Below, one piece after another: positions 1 to 15,000 of a stretch of DNA of 64,000 nt. A model generated the notes under the pieces. The model had not been told where the DNA came from. It searched no databases and saw only the letters and a list, made by a program, of their open reading frames with translations. The position numbers and the translations under genes are program-made. Position 1 is the first letter of the stretch; each line of letters opens with the position of its first letter. The DNA lies in contig JBBELK010000325.1 in the NCBI GenBank assembly GCA_037783545.1, positions 372,001 to 436,000 on the forward strand, read 5' to 3'. This DNA comes from Henricia sp. BOLD:AAB3569 (Eukaryota; Echinodermata; Asteroidea; Spinulosida; Echinasteridae).

Positions 1-75
1 CGATTGAGAAGTTTCCAGGACGGTCAATCTTCCAGTCCATATTGATGTATTTGTTTCCATTGGTCCCTTCAAGGG
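1..75 (-). CDS. ADAMTSL exon: spacer, continuing past the window edge
   Basis: Begins after a CCACCACAG acceptor, 213 bp downstream of the previous donor. It encodes ALEGTNGNKYINMDWKIDRP then GNFSI, which matches the spacer pattern of a hydrophobic run followed by W-x-I-D-R-P-G seen in THSD4/ADAMTSL4. Its first codon is completed by the G ending the preceding exon. No donor is seen, so the exon continues outside the window. Confidence 0.88.
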
Positions 76-3000
76 CTGTGGTGGAACGATGAGGAAAAAA
101 GAATATATAAGATGGTCAAATTAAAAACAAAAATGAAATGTGCACAGGGAAAAGCTGAAATGCCGAACTCATTTTACTGGCCTTTAAAAGGATTTTTAAG
201 GTTAGTTTCTCTATTTTAGGGATGAGAATTTACTGTTAATTCAGAAACCGGTTTAACCGTTTATACCTCTGCACAAGAGAAATCTTACCTAGGTAATTTC
301 TGCTGTTGGTGATTTCCGTAATATTGATAAACATGGCTCCTGTTGGTATTGTAATCATTTTGCGGTAGCCATGCCCCAAATTGCTGGTGAAGACTCCCGA
401 CATAATCTCGCACTGCGTGTTGCTTCCACCGCATACTCCGCATTTGTCCAACTTGAGACCTGAACCGAGAATGCCATCGCAGCCAATGGTCTGCAGAAAG
501 TAAAAAGGATTGTAAATGCCGTTAGGTATGGTATATTAATGATCCGAACCCAGAGCCAGAAAGTGGTTAAGGGGAATGGACTAAACCTACACTCAGTACT
601 AGCAAATACAGTTAAAGTCAGAAGTATAAATACATGTACACCACTACCATCATCACCCAAAACGGTAAACAGGACTACTCGGACCATTGCAAGGTGTACA
701 AGCTATGTTTTTAGGTACTGCATGCGCGTGAGGAATTCCACAAAATCAAGAATTTAGTAAAGACTGTTACAAAGCACACCAGCAGCCGATTTCACGAATC
801 CTTACGCACTGCGTAAGTCCCCTTGCGCAACATTTTATTGCATAGGCTGCGCAACATTCCTGTGAAAATTACACGCCAGCTATGGGGCTTGCGCCATTTT
901 GTAAAAGTTGCGCAAGCTGCGCACTCTTTCGTGAAATCGGCTGCAGTAGGCCTAAGCACACCAGTTTTAACACTTGCATACAGTTGTATTTATACTTCTG
1001 ACTTCAACTGTACATGTATACAGCAGATAGAGAGACTAATGCTGGGGGACAGCATTCTGGCACTACTTCAGTACCAAAAGCCTCCATTTTGATTGACAGT
1101 AAAACCTAAAATGTGGTTATCACATTCATTCATCTTGTTCAATCACTCAGAGGCAATTCACACCTTGACCACAAGCCACAAATCCATACTGTATTCACTT
1201 TGTGGTTTTGTGGCCAGATGAACATCACCACAAAATACAGGCAATGCCACACAGGCCATGATGCAGGGGAGGAGCAGATGAGGGGCAGGGGAAAGTCGGA
1301 CTCAAGGGGCAGGAGGGGGAGGAAGGGGGAAGATGAGGAGAACGGGGAAGAGAATTAAAAGAGCATGTCCACATCACACTTTTGACATCACTCCATTTTC
1401 CCACGAGTATTGAGATTTTGATACCATATCAATTTTCTCATTACAATCCTGAAATGTCTGGTTCCCAATCTGTATATTTTCAAAAACCCACTGATATTTT
1501 GATTTATCTGGTTTCATAAAGCAGTGCAGTAATCACACTAACCTTTTGCTTCCACATCCAAATTGGAGATTGCAAATTTCCTGTTTTCTTCCCATGGATA
1601 ATATATTTTGAGAGCTATTTTATATGATTGTTAGGCTAAAACAAAATCCAATTTTTGAACATGCAGGGGCAGGGAAGAGGGAAGAGAAGGGGAAAGGGGA
1701 GGGAAGGGAAAAGGAGACAGGGAAGGGGGAAGGGGGAAGGGGGAAGGGGGAAGGGGGAAGGGGGAAGGGGGAAGGGGCACGGAAGGGGGAAGGGGCACGG
1801 AAGGGGGAAAAGGCAGGCAGTGAGGCAAGGGCAAGGGGAGGGGGGAGGTAGTGGGGGCAGAAGGCATCCCCTCCCTTTCTTTAATCTTTCACTGCCACTG
1901 GACACGAGGATTTTCTCTATTAATCAGAAAGTAGTAAAATCTGGTGTGCAAGCTGTAACACAACCGGCAAGCATTAAGAGCTGTAAAAGCTGTAAATCTC
2001 TCTATGGATAATACTTGACCTTTCATGTGACCTGTGGATTTCCGGATAAAAAGGATATGAGGGCTAAGGAAGACCAGGCTATTCTAGGAGATTACAATAA
2101 CTCCAAGGCGGTCTTAGGATACATGTAGGGTCACTTCTTCCTTATGGCAACAGTACATACATCTTAATCTTCTTTAGTAACGAGGGTACAATAATGGGGG
2201 CACAGTAAAGACTTGGGCGACTCCCCAAGAAATTGAGATTGTACGCCCCTATTTGTATTGTTTTGAAAGGGTTTACACAAAATGATTTTCAACTCATAAG
2301 CCAATATTGTATGTGTATGTACATATTTGTACATATATTTTTTTTGCGAAATTAGTACAAATTTTAAAAACAGACACTGGAAAAGATACCATACATGTTC
2401 GCCAGTGGAGACTCTGTGCACTAAGTCTATGGAGCATGACATAAAAATCCCAAGTGTTTTTGGATATTTTCTCATCGCTAAAGTCATGTTTCCGAACCAA
2501 ATTTACCCTTTGTGGGGCATTATCATGTCATACCGGTAGTTACATGTAGAATTAGTGGCGAACCTGTATGGTATTTATACTGTTTTGAAATTGTGCAGTT
2601 GCTACCGGTTTAATGGTGTGATCAAAGTGATGCACATTTTTCACATATTTTGTTTAATTTTAACTTTCATGGAAGTAGATTTAACTTCAAAATTCGCAAA
2701 AAACAGAACCTTTAAGTACAAATGTCCACTTACATTGTATACAGCAGAATATTTGCTTGAGAAATCTGGCTTTTCAGCTAAGAAGAAACATGACTGAACA
2801 TGTGACTGTTCTGACCAATCAGACTATGTTATCACAAAGTCATAACAAGAACATTTAATGATCAAGACATCAATTTGTATTTATTGGATAAGTCATGTGA
2901 TGTATTACAAGCAAACCAACATTTGCAGAAGTTGTCAACTTTACTCATACATGTATACCCATGCTTGTACATGTACCTACTCTAACATTCACAAAAGTAA

Positions 3001-6000
3001 AGTGTGTTTTGTAATTTGAATAAAGTCCCCTGTGGCTCTCTTTCTGAAATAATAATAACAAAATTCTGCTTTTTACACGTTTGACAATTACAGAGTTCTC
3101 CGGGGATAAAATGTGACAATGTGACAAGCAGAATAGAAAACTCTCAAAGGGACCAGGGAATAAATTTGTTTGTCACTTTTTCATTCAAAACGTTCCATTT
3201 GAATGACTCGTCAAAAGGAAATATAAAGCAATGGATGTATCTAGGTTAGAAGGGGAGTTACTTTGCTGCACTCAATGTGGAATACTCTGTAGTTATAATT
3301 CTCAACAATGGCAAAATGAAACAACCTACTCGAATGATCTTCCTATCTGGGGAAAACATAAATTATGTTTGTATTTTAAAGGGATGTGGCATTTTAACTA
3401 GTTAGCGCTGGGAATATTCCAAACATTGCTGTACGCGTAGACGCGGGTTTATTTTTAGTTCACGGAAAACAACTAAACTCATTAACCATGTGCAGTAAAG
3501 TATTTTTGTTATGTCGATGCACTGTCATTGTACACTGTCATTGTACACTGTCATTGTACACCATACTGTCGCTTTGTTATAAACTTTTTTTGGCCATTTA
3601 TCTCGGAAATTACTCGAGTGTAGACGTCAAACGCAGTAACAAACAAATTTCTCCTAAACGTGTTTACTAGTCCTCCGCTTCACAGATGGGGAAACCTTGG
3701 CGTGTTTACACGTCCTCCGGCATCAAGTGGTTAAATGAATAGGGGCTGTTCAAAGTTGTCAACATTTTCACGGTTCCACAGAGTGTAGTGTTTTTTTAAG
3801 ACTCCCCCTCCCTCCCTCCCGAAAATATACTACTTATCAACATATTTTTGAAGTTGGAATAGTGCCCCTTGATGAACGCATCTCCTCAAAGAGTTCTTTT
3901 TTCTTACATTCTATATCAAAGGAAATGGTCAATTTACTACACTTAGTCTTAAAGTCTTCACGCTAAGATTCATTCCATGATTATTTTATCAATTTGCTAC
4001 GATTGCCTGCAATTCTTTCCCCAAACTGTTTGTTATGAATGACTCATTTGAGTCATTTCCATTTTGGAAGTAATCAAACTCCTTTGGTTCCGCTCTGTAA
4101 AACATACAGCAGAAATTGCATGAGATGTGTGGCAAGCTTCCTGACTTATAATTGGAATGATTCTATCATACATCCGAGCAGGGTTAATGTTGCTTCGTTA
4201 GTAAATTATGGAAGTTGGTCTTAGATGGCACTCAGTTCCACCAACCGACACTTAACAAAAACGATGTAGGAAAAACTTACATGAGGAAAAACAATAGTTT
4301 AGTGCAGGGGGCGGGGTGGTGGGAGGTGCGTTCATTTATACCATGCACGGACACCCAGGATTTGCCTTTTTATGATCTATAAACTGTGTTTGAGGATACA
4401 AACTTAAGAGGGGAAAATGTCATAATTTTACTAAGGAAGAACTTAAATAAATATTGTTTGTCTCGTATCATGTGCAGTGCTTGCCTTGGGGTCCCAGTAG
4501 ACACTAGATGTCCATGCACGGTAATCTTTCCCATCACGTATGATGTGTTGTTAAAAAAACAAATTTTGCTGTAGACTCCCCGTGTAAAACTTTAAGGCCT
4601 ACCTAATGGTCTTTTTTATATGTGAACTGTTGGCCCTGACAACATACAGTCTAGTCGGACCATAGTGACTACTGCGCGCATAGTGCGCGCAGCGTGTGCG
4701 CAGCACACGTGCTGCGCGCTCCTTGCGCGCTCGCGCGCTCACTGCGCGCTCCCTGTGCGCTCTCGCGCTCTCCCTGCGCGCTCTCGCGCTCTCCCTGCGC
4801 GCTCTCGCGCTCTCCCTGCGCGCTCTCGCGCTCTCCCTGCGCGCTCTCCCTGCGCGCTCTCCCTGCGCGCTCTCCCTGCGCGCTTTCTGCTTTCTGCGCG
4901 CTCCCTGCGCACTCCCTGCGCACTTTCTGCACGCTCCCTGCACGTTTTCTGCTTTCTGCGCGCTCCCTGCACACTCTTTGCGCGCTGCCTGCGCGCTGCC
5001 TGCGCGCTCTTTGCGTGCTATCTTTGCGCGCTTTCTGCACGCTCTCTGCAAGCGCTCCCTGCAAGCAGTTCGCGCGCGCGTAATTTTCATGCGCGCAAAC
5101 AACATGCTTGCAGTACGCGTGCGAAAATGGTTGCCATTTTCGTAAGGGTCTCACCCAATCCACATACTGACCTAAATTGGATTCGAACCAGGGTCACATT
5201 GGTGGAAAGCGAGAAAAGTATGTACGCAAAACTAATGCTGACTTTTTAGACTCCACCTTCCCCTTGTACATGTATGCAAAATTTGTGATGTCACCATTTA
5301 CATATGTAGTAACACTGGCGTACATGCAAATTGCATAGCGATTGACCACACAAGTGAAGTCTGTATAGGCTGCACAGGCAAACACTATTGCACAAAGCAT
5401 CGTACAATAGCAATAGAGACTGGACTTGGGACCCGAGCCAAAGGACAAGAGTATCTACTAGTTCTTAAAGGTTCCTGGGATAAAAAACAAGCTGGGTAGA
5501 TAGGGTCAAACATCTAAGTCACTCGGCTAGCTTGATCTTAGTTATTGTATTGACACAGGTGGGCCTATCTCCCAGTGAAATGGCAACAAAATCCCCATGT
5601 AAACTTGGCATGGTGTAAACAGAGGTGGCCGTTTCCAGCAAGTACTAAAGACCTGCAATGAAAAACGTAAAATGTTTGTTGGAATAGCAACTGCACGGAC
5701 GGAGTTTATTAGATACTTACAAGTTGCAGATTGTGGAGGTATAGAAACACGCACCTGGTGTTTTGCCAAGATGTGCTAAAAGATGCTCAGCCTTGTACCT
5801 TAGACATTTTACACTTTCTTTAACTACAATGTAAATTAAAGGGAGAGGACATGCTTGTTTGGAATTATCGTCAAATTTAACCCCAACAAATGTTCCTTAT
5901 GGATAGTAGGCCTACATTGCCTGAAACATAATCCTCGATAGGAATATGGGGCACCCGTTTTCAACATCGTCAAAATAATGTTGATAAACTTTGCAACAGA

Positions 6001-9000
6001 TCCGGCTATGCATGTGCTGCACCATATTTAAACATTCATAGTATCCCAAAGTTCAAGAAATGCACTTTTTATTACTGTTTATCTTAAATTACAGTCATTC
6101 TGGAATATTCCGCGATAAGTGCAAGGGTGTACCTGTATATGGGTTAATGTCTAATGGGTACAAAGTTGTTTTAGTGCTGTTGATTTTGGTTATTGAAAAA
6201 TGTGAATTGTTCCAGGCACAATACTCATACTTTTGGGTAAAATAACTACTTTTCAGTTAAACGGGCAATTTTACACTCATCTTGTAGGATATTGAAGGTA
6301 TACACATATACTGTACGGTATGATAGGATTGACAATTGAAAGATGATTATATAAACGATTGTTGGCATGTAGGATATTGCACACTTTCCATTTTAGAGAC
6401 TTGTAGTAAATTCAATCTCTCCAGCAAAATTGTTTACATAATTTATTTTATGTACAACAAATAAACATCCAATGCAAGAACAATGTTTTGGATGTTTTTT
6501 ATGTATGTAAGCATCGCAATAAAATAAAGTTTATGGCTACCCACAGGAACATGTCCATGTCTGAAAGTGAAACAGTTCCCACGTAGATATGGTTCGAAGG
6601 GTCAAGTTAGATTATTTGTTTGATTCCTGGGGGTTGCTTTTAAATAATAAATCGCAGTTGTAAATTGCATGTTTTAAAGCTTGATTATGTCTAAGAAACT
6701 GTGGGCTTGTCAAGAACCAGGCTTGATGTTCATGATATTGTGTTGAGGATCGGAATTAGTCGACAATGTTAACTTGGGACAATGTTAACTTGGGACAATG
6801 TTAACTTGGGACAATGTTAACTTGGGACAATGGTGCCAGTTGGTTTGCAGAGAACTAGGAAGTAGAGCACTGCATGTTTCAATCATGGGAGAATTAAGGA
6901 ACATCAAAGTTAAACAAAGGTGTCTTGGACCCTCACGTGATCACTTTCAAATGTCTGTAATCAATAAGAAAACCTGCGCCCTAACATGGCTGCTGGTGGA
7001 AATGGTCTATAAACTATGTTCCTAGATGAAACATACATGTAAAAACAAGAAACCCAAAATGTCACATCACTCTACAACATTGTACCCTTGTACTAGTATG
7101 TGGGGAGTGAACTAATCAATCAGGCACATTCTCTATTCCAACTCAGGCATAAATCACAACCACCACCCCAGGTAGAATACTGTGTAACCCTGGCTCTTGC
7201 AATAACAGGTAGATGTCTTAGTCATGTGACAGATTGCTAAACATGTTGGACTAAGATTCTAAACATGTACCTGTCATCGTGATCACAACCCACAGTTAGA
7301 TATAGAAAACTAGAGTGCGCACTCCCAATACATGATGTGCATGCCGATATGGACGCCGCCATTTTGGCTTAGCGCAAGGGGTGCGCGGGGGGCGCCAAGG
7401 GGTGTTGCCCACTTTGCACTCGTAGCGTTAAGCAAACATGACGCCGCCCACACGTGACTTGAATGTATGTCACAACCCTAGCTAGCTCTCACAATAACAA
7501 TGCGTCATTAGTCATGTGACATGATTCTAAACATGAACCTGTCATGATCACTTGTAACCCTAGCTAGCTCTTACAACATGTAGACATTAGTCATGTGACA
7601 TGATGATCCATGACTGGCAGGTCATTCTGGCCTAGTCCCCTGACTCCAACTAATGAGCATCAACATGCAACCTGTCACTAGTCCCACAAATCTGGCCCCA
7701 TAATCCATCATTCCAAATCACAATCATATATCCCCTTAGATTAAATGCCCTATGTATCATTTGCAAGATAAAACTTTTTACAGTTTCGCGGAATAAGAGG
7801 GTAAAATATCTAAGAAAGAATGTTGGTAAAGTAGCCTGAAGAAATGTTAGCTACATGTACATACATGTACATGTAGATGCATCAGTGCTTAAGAAAACCT
7901 TAAAAATCTATATGAATTTTGTGTACAAGTGAATATTTAGAAACCCACTTTCGGTTGTCGAACATGAAATACAATTTTTTACGGAAATAGATTCATGTGG
8001 TGTTTGTTACCATTGCTATCAATACTTTGAGTAAGGTTTTTCTTGTCAACTCATGAAAAACAAAATTGGGTCATTGCAAATGATACAACGGGCCTTTAAA
8101 CAAGGTGTAATTCTCCTGTCCCAGAGACAATAAATCCCATGTCTCTGAAACTGGGTATCTTTTTTAATGATTTTTCCCTCCACTGGTCAACAAGGAAACA
8201 ATCTTCACCTGAAACAAATGGACAAGTGGTATGTTTACAGAGATTTAGAGTATGAGATGATCATACATGATGTAATGCAAGTGCTTTTCCCATGTCCCAT
8301 CTTACACTCCTTTCGCAGTGGTTTTGCGCGGTTTGTCCACACCCAACCACTGCTCAACTTCGCATGAAATCCTGCAAATGTGTCAGGTGACATGTTTATT
8401 GTGTCAGGTGAACAAATCTGGCCAATCTTGGCAAGTGTTATTCAGGCCTATAGCCTTGGGTGACGTCAGGCACGCACTTCGCAGGATTTCATGTGAAGTT
8501 AAGCAGTGGTTGGGTGCGGACAAACTGCGCAAAACCATTGCGAAAGGACTGTAGTCCCATCTTTGACCAGATTAACTTTCCTACCCACCCAAGTCCATTA
8601 TATTCACTGAGCATTTAAAGGCAGAGAATAGCCTACTTGATAAACAGAAATTCTCAGGAATAATAATGGCAACAGTGCCAGGAGTACCCTGGACATATTC
8701 AATTAAGAACACCACATGCCAAATACTATAGCAATTGCACCAATAATAAAATGCATCTTTTGACCAATTGCCAAGTTTTTCTTTCACACCCGTTTCAACA
8801 AGGCACCATGTTTGAACCAGCTCTAAGAAAACAGAAGACTCGATCACGACCGGGAATCTGCCTAACACCTTTAGGCCATGGAGTACTGTCAATGAAAACA
8901 CAGAATCATTCATCCAGGATCATCGGAGGGACCCTGCCACCTTTACAGAACGCTGACCTTACACCTCCAACAAATGGACAATGCTCAAAATGTAAACACT

Positions 9001-12000
9001 ACATTGTAAAACCGGTGGCCTCAAGTTCAGACCTTAGCAGAGCCTTCTACTAAAGACGAATTGATGGGACATGCTAAAAAACCAGCACATTAAAACATGA
9101 TGACGCTGGGAGGAACACAAAGATAAGCAGTCAGGCAGAAAGAAGGGTTGGATAAAAGTAAACAGCTTAAGGCATGTTCCCATTGGACTTTCTTTTCCGC
9201 TGCCTCGTGGAAAGTTACCGGAACCTTTGGTTGTAACATTCCTTCATGTAATCTTCCCACGCATTCCCATTTGCAAAACTTTCAGTGCCCATGCGGAAAA
9301 GCTACTACGACCTTGCAGTAAACATTCGCCATGCAGGACCATAGTTCCCATTGGACTTTTCGAGGGCCCTGTAAAACTCCCGCGACTGAGCGGAAAATTT
9401 CCGCGGCCTCTCTCGCCCTGTAAGTTTAACATCGTGGTCGCGCAAACTTTACAGGGACGCTAATTCTCCGGGCGTCCCCATTGGACTTAATTTTGTTTAG
9501 ATTTACAAAAAAAAGTCCAATGGGAACACCACTTTTGTTTTCATGTGCTGAATATGACACAGTAAATTTATGATAATGTCACAACATGGTGGCTTGAGGC
9601 TTTCGGTCTACAGGGTGGGAAGGATACCGGTACAAATCTGTCTAGAAATCCAGAATCTCTGGAGAGTTAATTCTGCACTTCAACAATCTTTTCTTCTCCA
9701 GCTCTACCAAGGAGAGCCATACAAAGGTCCGACATTCTCACTACAATGGCACTAACAAAACCATTTCATTCTCAGAGAAATCTGAGATGCAATTCCTGTG
9801 AAGCCACAAAGTAATCCCGGTACTATTGTTCATTGGGTATTGCAAAAGAACAAATCAGTTATTCCTTTTAAAAACAGGAATAAATATTGAATCCAGAGGT
9901 TATGAATTGTACCAACATTGACAGACTATCTGGCACCAAGGTGGATTTCATCTACATACAGTACATGTACACTAAGGCCAAGACAAAAATAGCTCTGTTT
10001 CTGATTACAGGAAAACTATTTTGAAAGGGAGGTTCTAATTTTTTGGTGGGAGCAATAGATCATATTTCTTGCCTGACAGTTTACAGTTCAGAGTCCAGAT
10101 TTACTGTTTGAACAGTTGGGTAATTTGGTAGTTTGTACCAAAAAGCACACATAACAATGAGGTTAATGATACATTCCCCCTTCTTCAAATGGTCAAATAG
10201 CACCGACAGATAAGCAAGGAATTTGAGGAAACAATCGTTTATTTGTGGAGGTAGAATTTATTAAGAAGACAACGACCTAAATATGGTACATACTCCTGGC
10301 AAAATGCTGATGAACGTTAGCCTGTGTGAAGTAAACCTCCTAACAATTGAAGCTTGCTGCAATTAGCCTTTTGCATGGGGGGGAGGGGTGAGGAGGGGGG
10401 CTAACTAATCCCCCGATTCTCACCCCCTACATCACCCCTGAACCACCCCAAGAATGCTCTTTTCCCGGGGCGAGTTTAACCCTGCTCGAAACCAGGGTTT
10501 GAATATTTTCCCCCGGGGCGAGAACGGTAGTGTGAAAAGGTTCTCACAAGTGAGGCACAAGGTGCCAAACTCCGGGGTGAGTCTGCCCTGGTTCCAGTTT
10601 GAGAACAACAAGTGTGAATCGAGGCAGGGTTGAACTCGGGGGGTGAGTCACCGTCTCGGGCATGGTTGTTTTAGTGGGGTAAAGGCCCAAGAGTCCGATA
10701 TGCATTTGGCAGTACGTGTTATCCCTCATTCCAGCCACTTCCCCATCCTGGATTATAGCATAAACCATCCATAGTACAGTTTTAAACTTGGAAAGGTACA
10801 TGTACCGGTACATGTACATATAGGCTACTGTGCAAAAGAAAATCCTGAATATCAATCCCATATCAATGAGCTACTTAGCATTGGCCTGACTGTAGGTTTA
10901 CGCTACTTTAAACCTCAACAAAAAGACCCTTTGAGCATGCTGCTTGATTAAATCAGGAATATGCCTGTCTTGCACAACACAAGAAAACTGTAAAGGTCAC
11001 GCAAGCAAACATTTCCAGGTGACATATTTAGAATAAATGATCAAGCCCCAATTCTTGTCCTCCATAGACCATAGTCTCCTTGCATTACAAAGGCCAAATA
11101 TCAATGTCTAGATTGTTATCAGTAAGCAAAAACCATACAAATTGGGAAAATATTGTAAATATAAGAAAAGAAATGATGGAAAGGTTTAATGTGTAGGGGT
11201 GAAAGTAAAGAGTATAGAAGAAAAAGAAAGCATTTCCTATGGAATTAGCGACTCAAGAAAATTACAAAAGGTGCATTTTTGGCACGTCGGTACCATTTGT
11301 TTAGGAATACAAACACAGTTTTACTAATAATAATGCATGAGGCGGTTTGTGGGAACTGATGCTTACGTACAAAGTGGTTCAGGAATTCACCTTTTGCACG
11401 TTTCACAAGTGTACTGATGTACACTGTACTTTCTTTGACACTCACACTTAATATCCACTTGACCAGACTAAATATTTGCTGCTATGAGGTGCAAACGGCA
11501 GGGCGTGACGTACATAATCAACACCTTGTTCACCGTAGGAGAGAATGGCATAAAGCAACTAGACTGTTTGTTGCTGTGCATTGGCATGCACCACGTAGCA
11601 ACAACAGCTTAGTATGCGACATTCTAAACTGCACCTCTGAATGTAAAGAATTTGGGGCACCCGTCATAATGCAATGTTACATGCAAAAGGCTAATTGGAA
11701 TGCATTCTTGAATCTTTCAAAAGTTTGAGGAAAAAAGGTGTGGTGTAACTTATATATTTTATTGGATACAAATAGAGAATTCCGTGGAAAGTCTGCCCTA
11801 TCAACTTTCATCGTTGAACTTTGAATAACCTGTCTTATCACAGGGTTCTTTCACCAGCAATGGATTCTTCCAATTACCAATTCACACAAAAATGACACGT
11901 ATCCTAATAAATCAAAAGTTTTGCAGTCTGTGCCAAGTTTTTGCGACCCATTGTATATCAACTTACCAAAGCTGTTATGTGAAATTTTCTCAGAGACAAG

Positions 12001-15000
12001 TTTAAAGATATTTGATTACAGATACATTGTAGTATACATACAATATTGCTATTTCTTGTTGTTCTATCGATCTGGTTTTGATGGAATTGTCAGCCCAAAT
12101 GGCCAACAGCAGCTACCTCCTCTTCATTCCAGGTCAGCCTTTTGTCTGATTTCGGGCCCGATTTATCGGACATAGAGAACAAAGTTGTAATATGTTTAGC
12201 ACGGTAAAAATATACACAAACTGCACTGAATAACACGCAAAAAACGACACCTAAACTTGTTTGTTCGTTGCAAAACAGCATTTAGGCCTACATGTACATG
12301 TACTACAGTTGTGATGCGGCCGTGCTCCAAAATCTACACGGGTCCAAACTTAACCCCGAGGCATTAAGACTGTGGTTTTCAGCACGTGTCGAAAAAGTCT
12401 ACACGGGTCGAGAGCTTTCAACCCACATCCCGAGGTGGGTTAGTTTTAACACGGGTCAGTGCCGTGTTGACAATGGTTGAAATGTTGTAGTGTGAAAAGT
12501 CAACACGTGTCGGACCCGTGTACAACCCGGAGATTTTTCATAGTGTGAAAAGGCTTTTAGACCCACTCCAAGGCTGGTAGAAAAGAATCATACAAAAGAA
12601 AAATCACCCCTCTAAAGTTCAAGTGCTATAACTTATTTCAAAAGATGTACCATGACAAAAGCTACAAAGGGAATTTTCCGTGTTTATAAAGAAATTTCTG
12701 TGAGTGTGCTACTGGCCAATAGAGGAATTTCAAATTGCCATTAAAAATGAGGGTCTCAATGGTTTCTTTTGTGATAAAATTTACAAATGAATAGATGCTG
12801 ACGTAATACTAGAATGGCTCAGCATCTGAAACGAGGCTACCGGTGCTAATTTGAAATTTGTCAATTGCGGCACTCCATAAAAAAAGTCATATCGTCGTTG
12901 CCTATTCAACCCACTGCACCAGCAAAAAAAACAAAATGAAAATGCTTCTTTAAACACAGTTTCCTAAAATAGTGAGAAATTAGGAACTAAATGCTGTAGG
13001 TAGACTCAAATTACATCTACTTACATGTATCAGCCACTTAAAGGAACACGTTGCCTTCAGATTTCACGAAATCTCACGTTTGAGGGTGTTCCTTATACTT
13101 ATTAAGAGTTGTTCTTGCAATAAAACACATTTTATGTGTTATAATTAGTGAATGGTAATTTAAAAAAACAAACACTGACCTCTGACCCCCACTACATGTC
13201 CCGCGAAATGTATACGTATTTCAAGCCGTCAATACGATCGTCCGGGTAGTGGGCGAAATGCAGCGACGAACAGGAGTTAGGCTGGCGCCGTAGCCAGTGG
13301 TCAGGTAAACCTATCAGATGAACGCAAGGTACCATACCATTCTCCGCCTCCCGAGACATGTGTGAAATGTAAACACATACACACACACACACACACCGAC
13401 TGGCTGTCAAAAAATGGATCGTCAAGAGAACACAGCAGACGCGTCAAAAAAGAAAAAACGAAAACCTCGCCAATCAGGGTAAGAATATTGTCATGGGACA
13501 AACCGATAGAAAGGACTTGGATGATTAATACCCAATGGTTATTGTAGACACGAATTAAAAAAAACAGGCACATCACACGCAACGGAGGAAGGAAAAATAA
13601 TTTCTTTCTCCAGGCTGGAAATAAGACTAATATAATTTCTCCGCCATTTATGGGAGTCAAGATTTTGACTCCCATAAATGGCGGAGCGTGCTGCTTCGAG
13701 AAATTACGCAAAATTGAAGCATTTCTAAGGCATGTTTGTGTGGATCATTATATTCTACTTTTTAAACATCTTTCAGATCGTGCTCATTATACTTCAAACG
13801 CTTGTAATAGCCCAAAAACGCCCAATAAAGCGCAACCCGAAGGCAACGTGTTCCTTTAAGGCGAAATAAAAAAAAATACATGTTTCTCGTCCCCGCCCGC
13901 TTCCTTTTTTGAGGCCGCCTGGATTTTTTTTTTTTTTTTATTTCCAAAAAATGAGACAAAAATATTAAAAACTACAACAATTCCGTCGGAAAATAAATAC
14001 TTGCGAGTTCGAAGTCTTCTATATAGACTCTCTCGGTGACTTTCTACATCGTGTAGCTACTGTACCATCGCTAAATATGTCTTCGCACGAGTCTATTTAC
14101 CTGCAGCGGCCTAGAAATCTCTAATGGCAGTCATCTTGAAAAATAAAAATTAAAAAATAAAAAGCCCCTCTTCCTCCTTTTTTTTGAAAACCCGGACGAG
14201 AAACATGTTTTATTTTTTACTCGGCCTAATGTTCACTGTCCTAAGTTCCCCTTTAAATAGTGGAAGATACACAAAGAAGCATTGCTTTTTAAATTGCCTA
14301 CAGACACATTAATTTTATCTATCCTCAAATCAAAGTATGTGGAGTAATTGCAGAATACCCCGCAACTCGAAAATAACCTTAGTGTGCATGCTGGTGCATG
14401 CTGGTGCATGCTGGTGCATGCTGTGTTGTTCATCGACTGGTTCTCGGACCGTACTTCCCCTAAATAACACAATCCTCCGACTCTACCAAATGCTTCTCAG
14501 ACCGGGAGTTGTGGGTAATTCTGTAATTGTGCCAAGTATTTTCCAGCTTACCGTTTGTGGTGTATTGCTTGTCTGTTGACGGTGTGCTTGTGGCTGAGGA
14601 TAACGCCGGAAGGCCGACACTTCAACCATCCACAAACACATCAGACTTAAGACAGGAATCGCAAGGTGCATCCACTTGGTCATGTCGATACATTTACATA
14701 AAAACACTCCAATCTCTTAAATTAGTCACTAAATCGCAGCACGATACATGTAGGCCAACTTCACAGAAGATTCTAAAGACAAGTTTGGCAAAACCTGAAG
14801 TCCAGTTTGATATTGTTCCACTTTTTTATGAGACCCTCTCAGGTCCCTGCAGGGGTCCCCGTCCAGCCCTGTCACTCACTCCAAGGTCCAAGTACGGGTG
14901 TACATGTACCACCCACGGGATTAATTTGACTGGAACACCTACTGATGAATTACTATAGCATCCAACATTCCTATGCTATGGTGCCCAGCTTGTGATGAAG

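Larger units (their letters stand above)
2586..4670. other. Intron sequence without recognised gene
   Basis: Part of the 22.8 kb ADAMTSL intron. AT-rich, with the small repeats listed separately. No conserved exon seen on either strand. Confidence 0.6.

Noticed and set aside
1631-2011. Overlapping Pro/Leu-rich and Gly/Lys-rich frames
   Set aside because: Composition artefact of the purine tract at 1664-1862.
4599-5249. Frames up to 194 codons on both strands rich in Ala, Arg and Ser
   Set aside because: All come from the CpG-dense repeat, where stop codons cannot form. Several frames are open at once.
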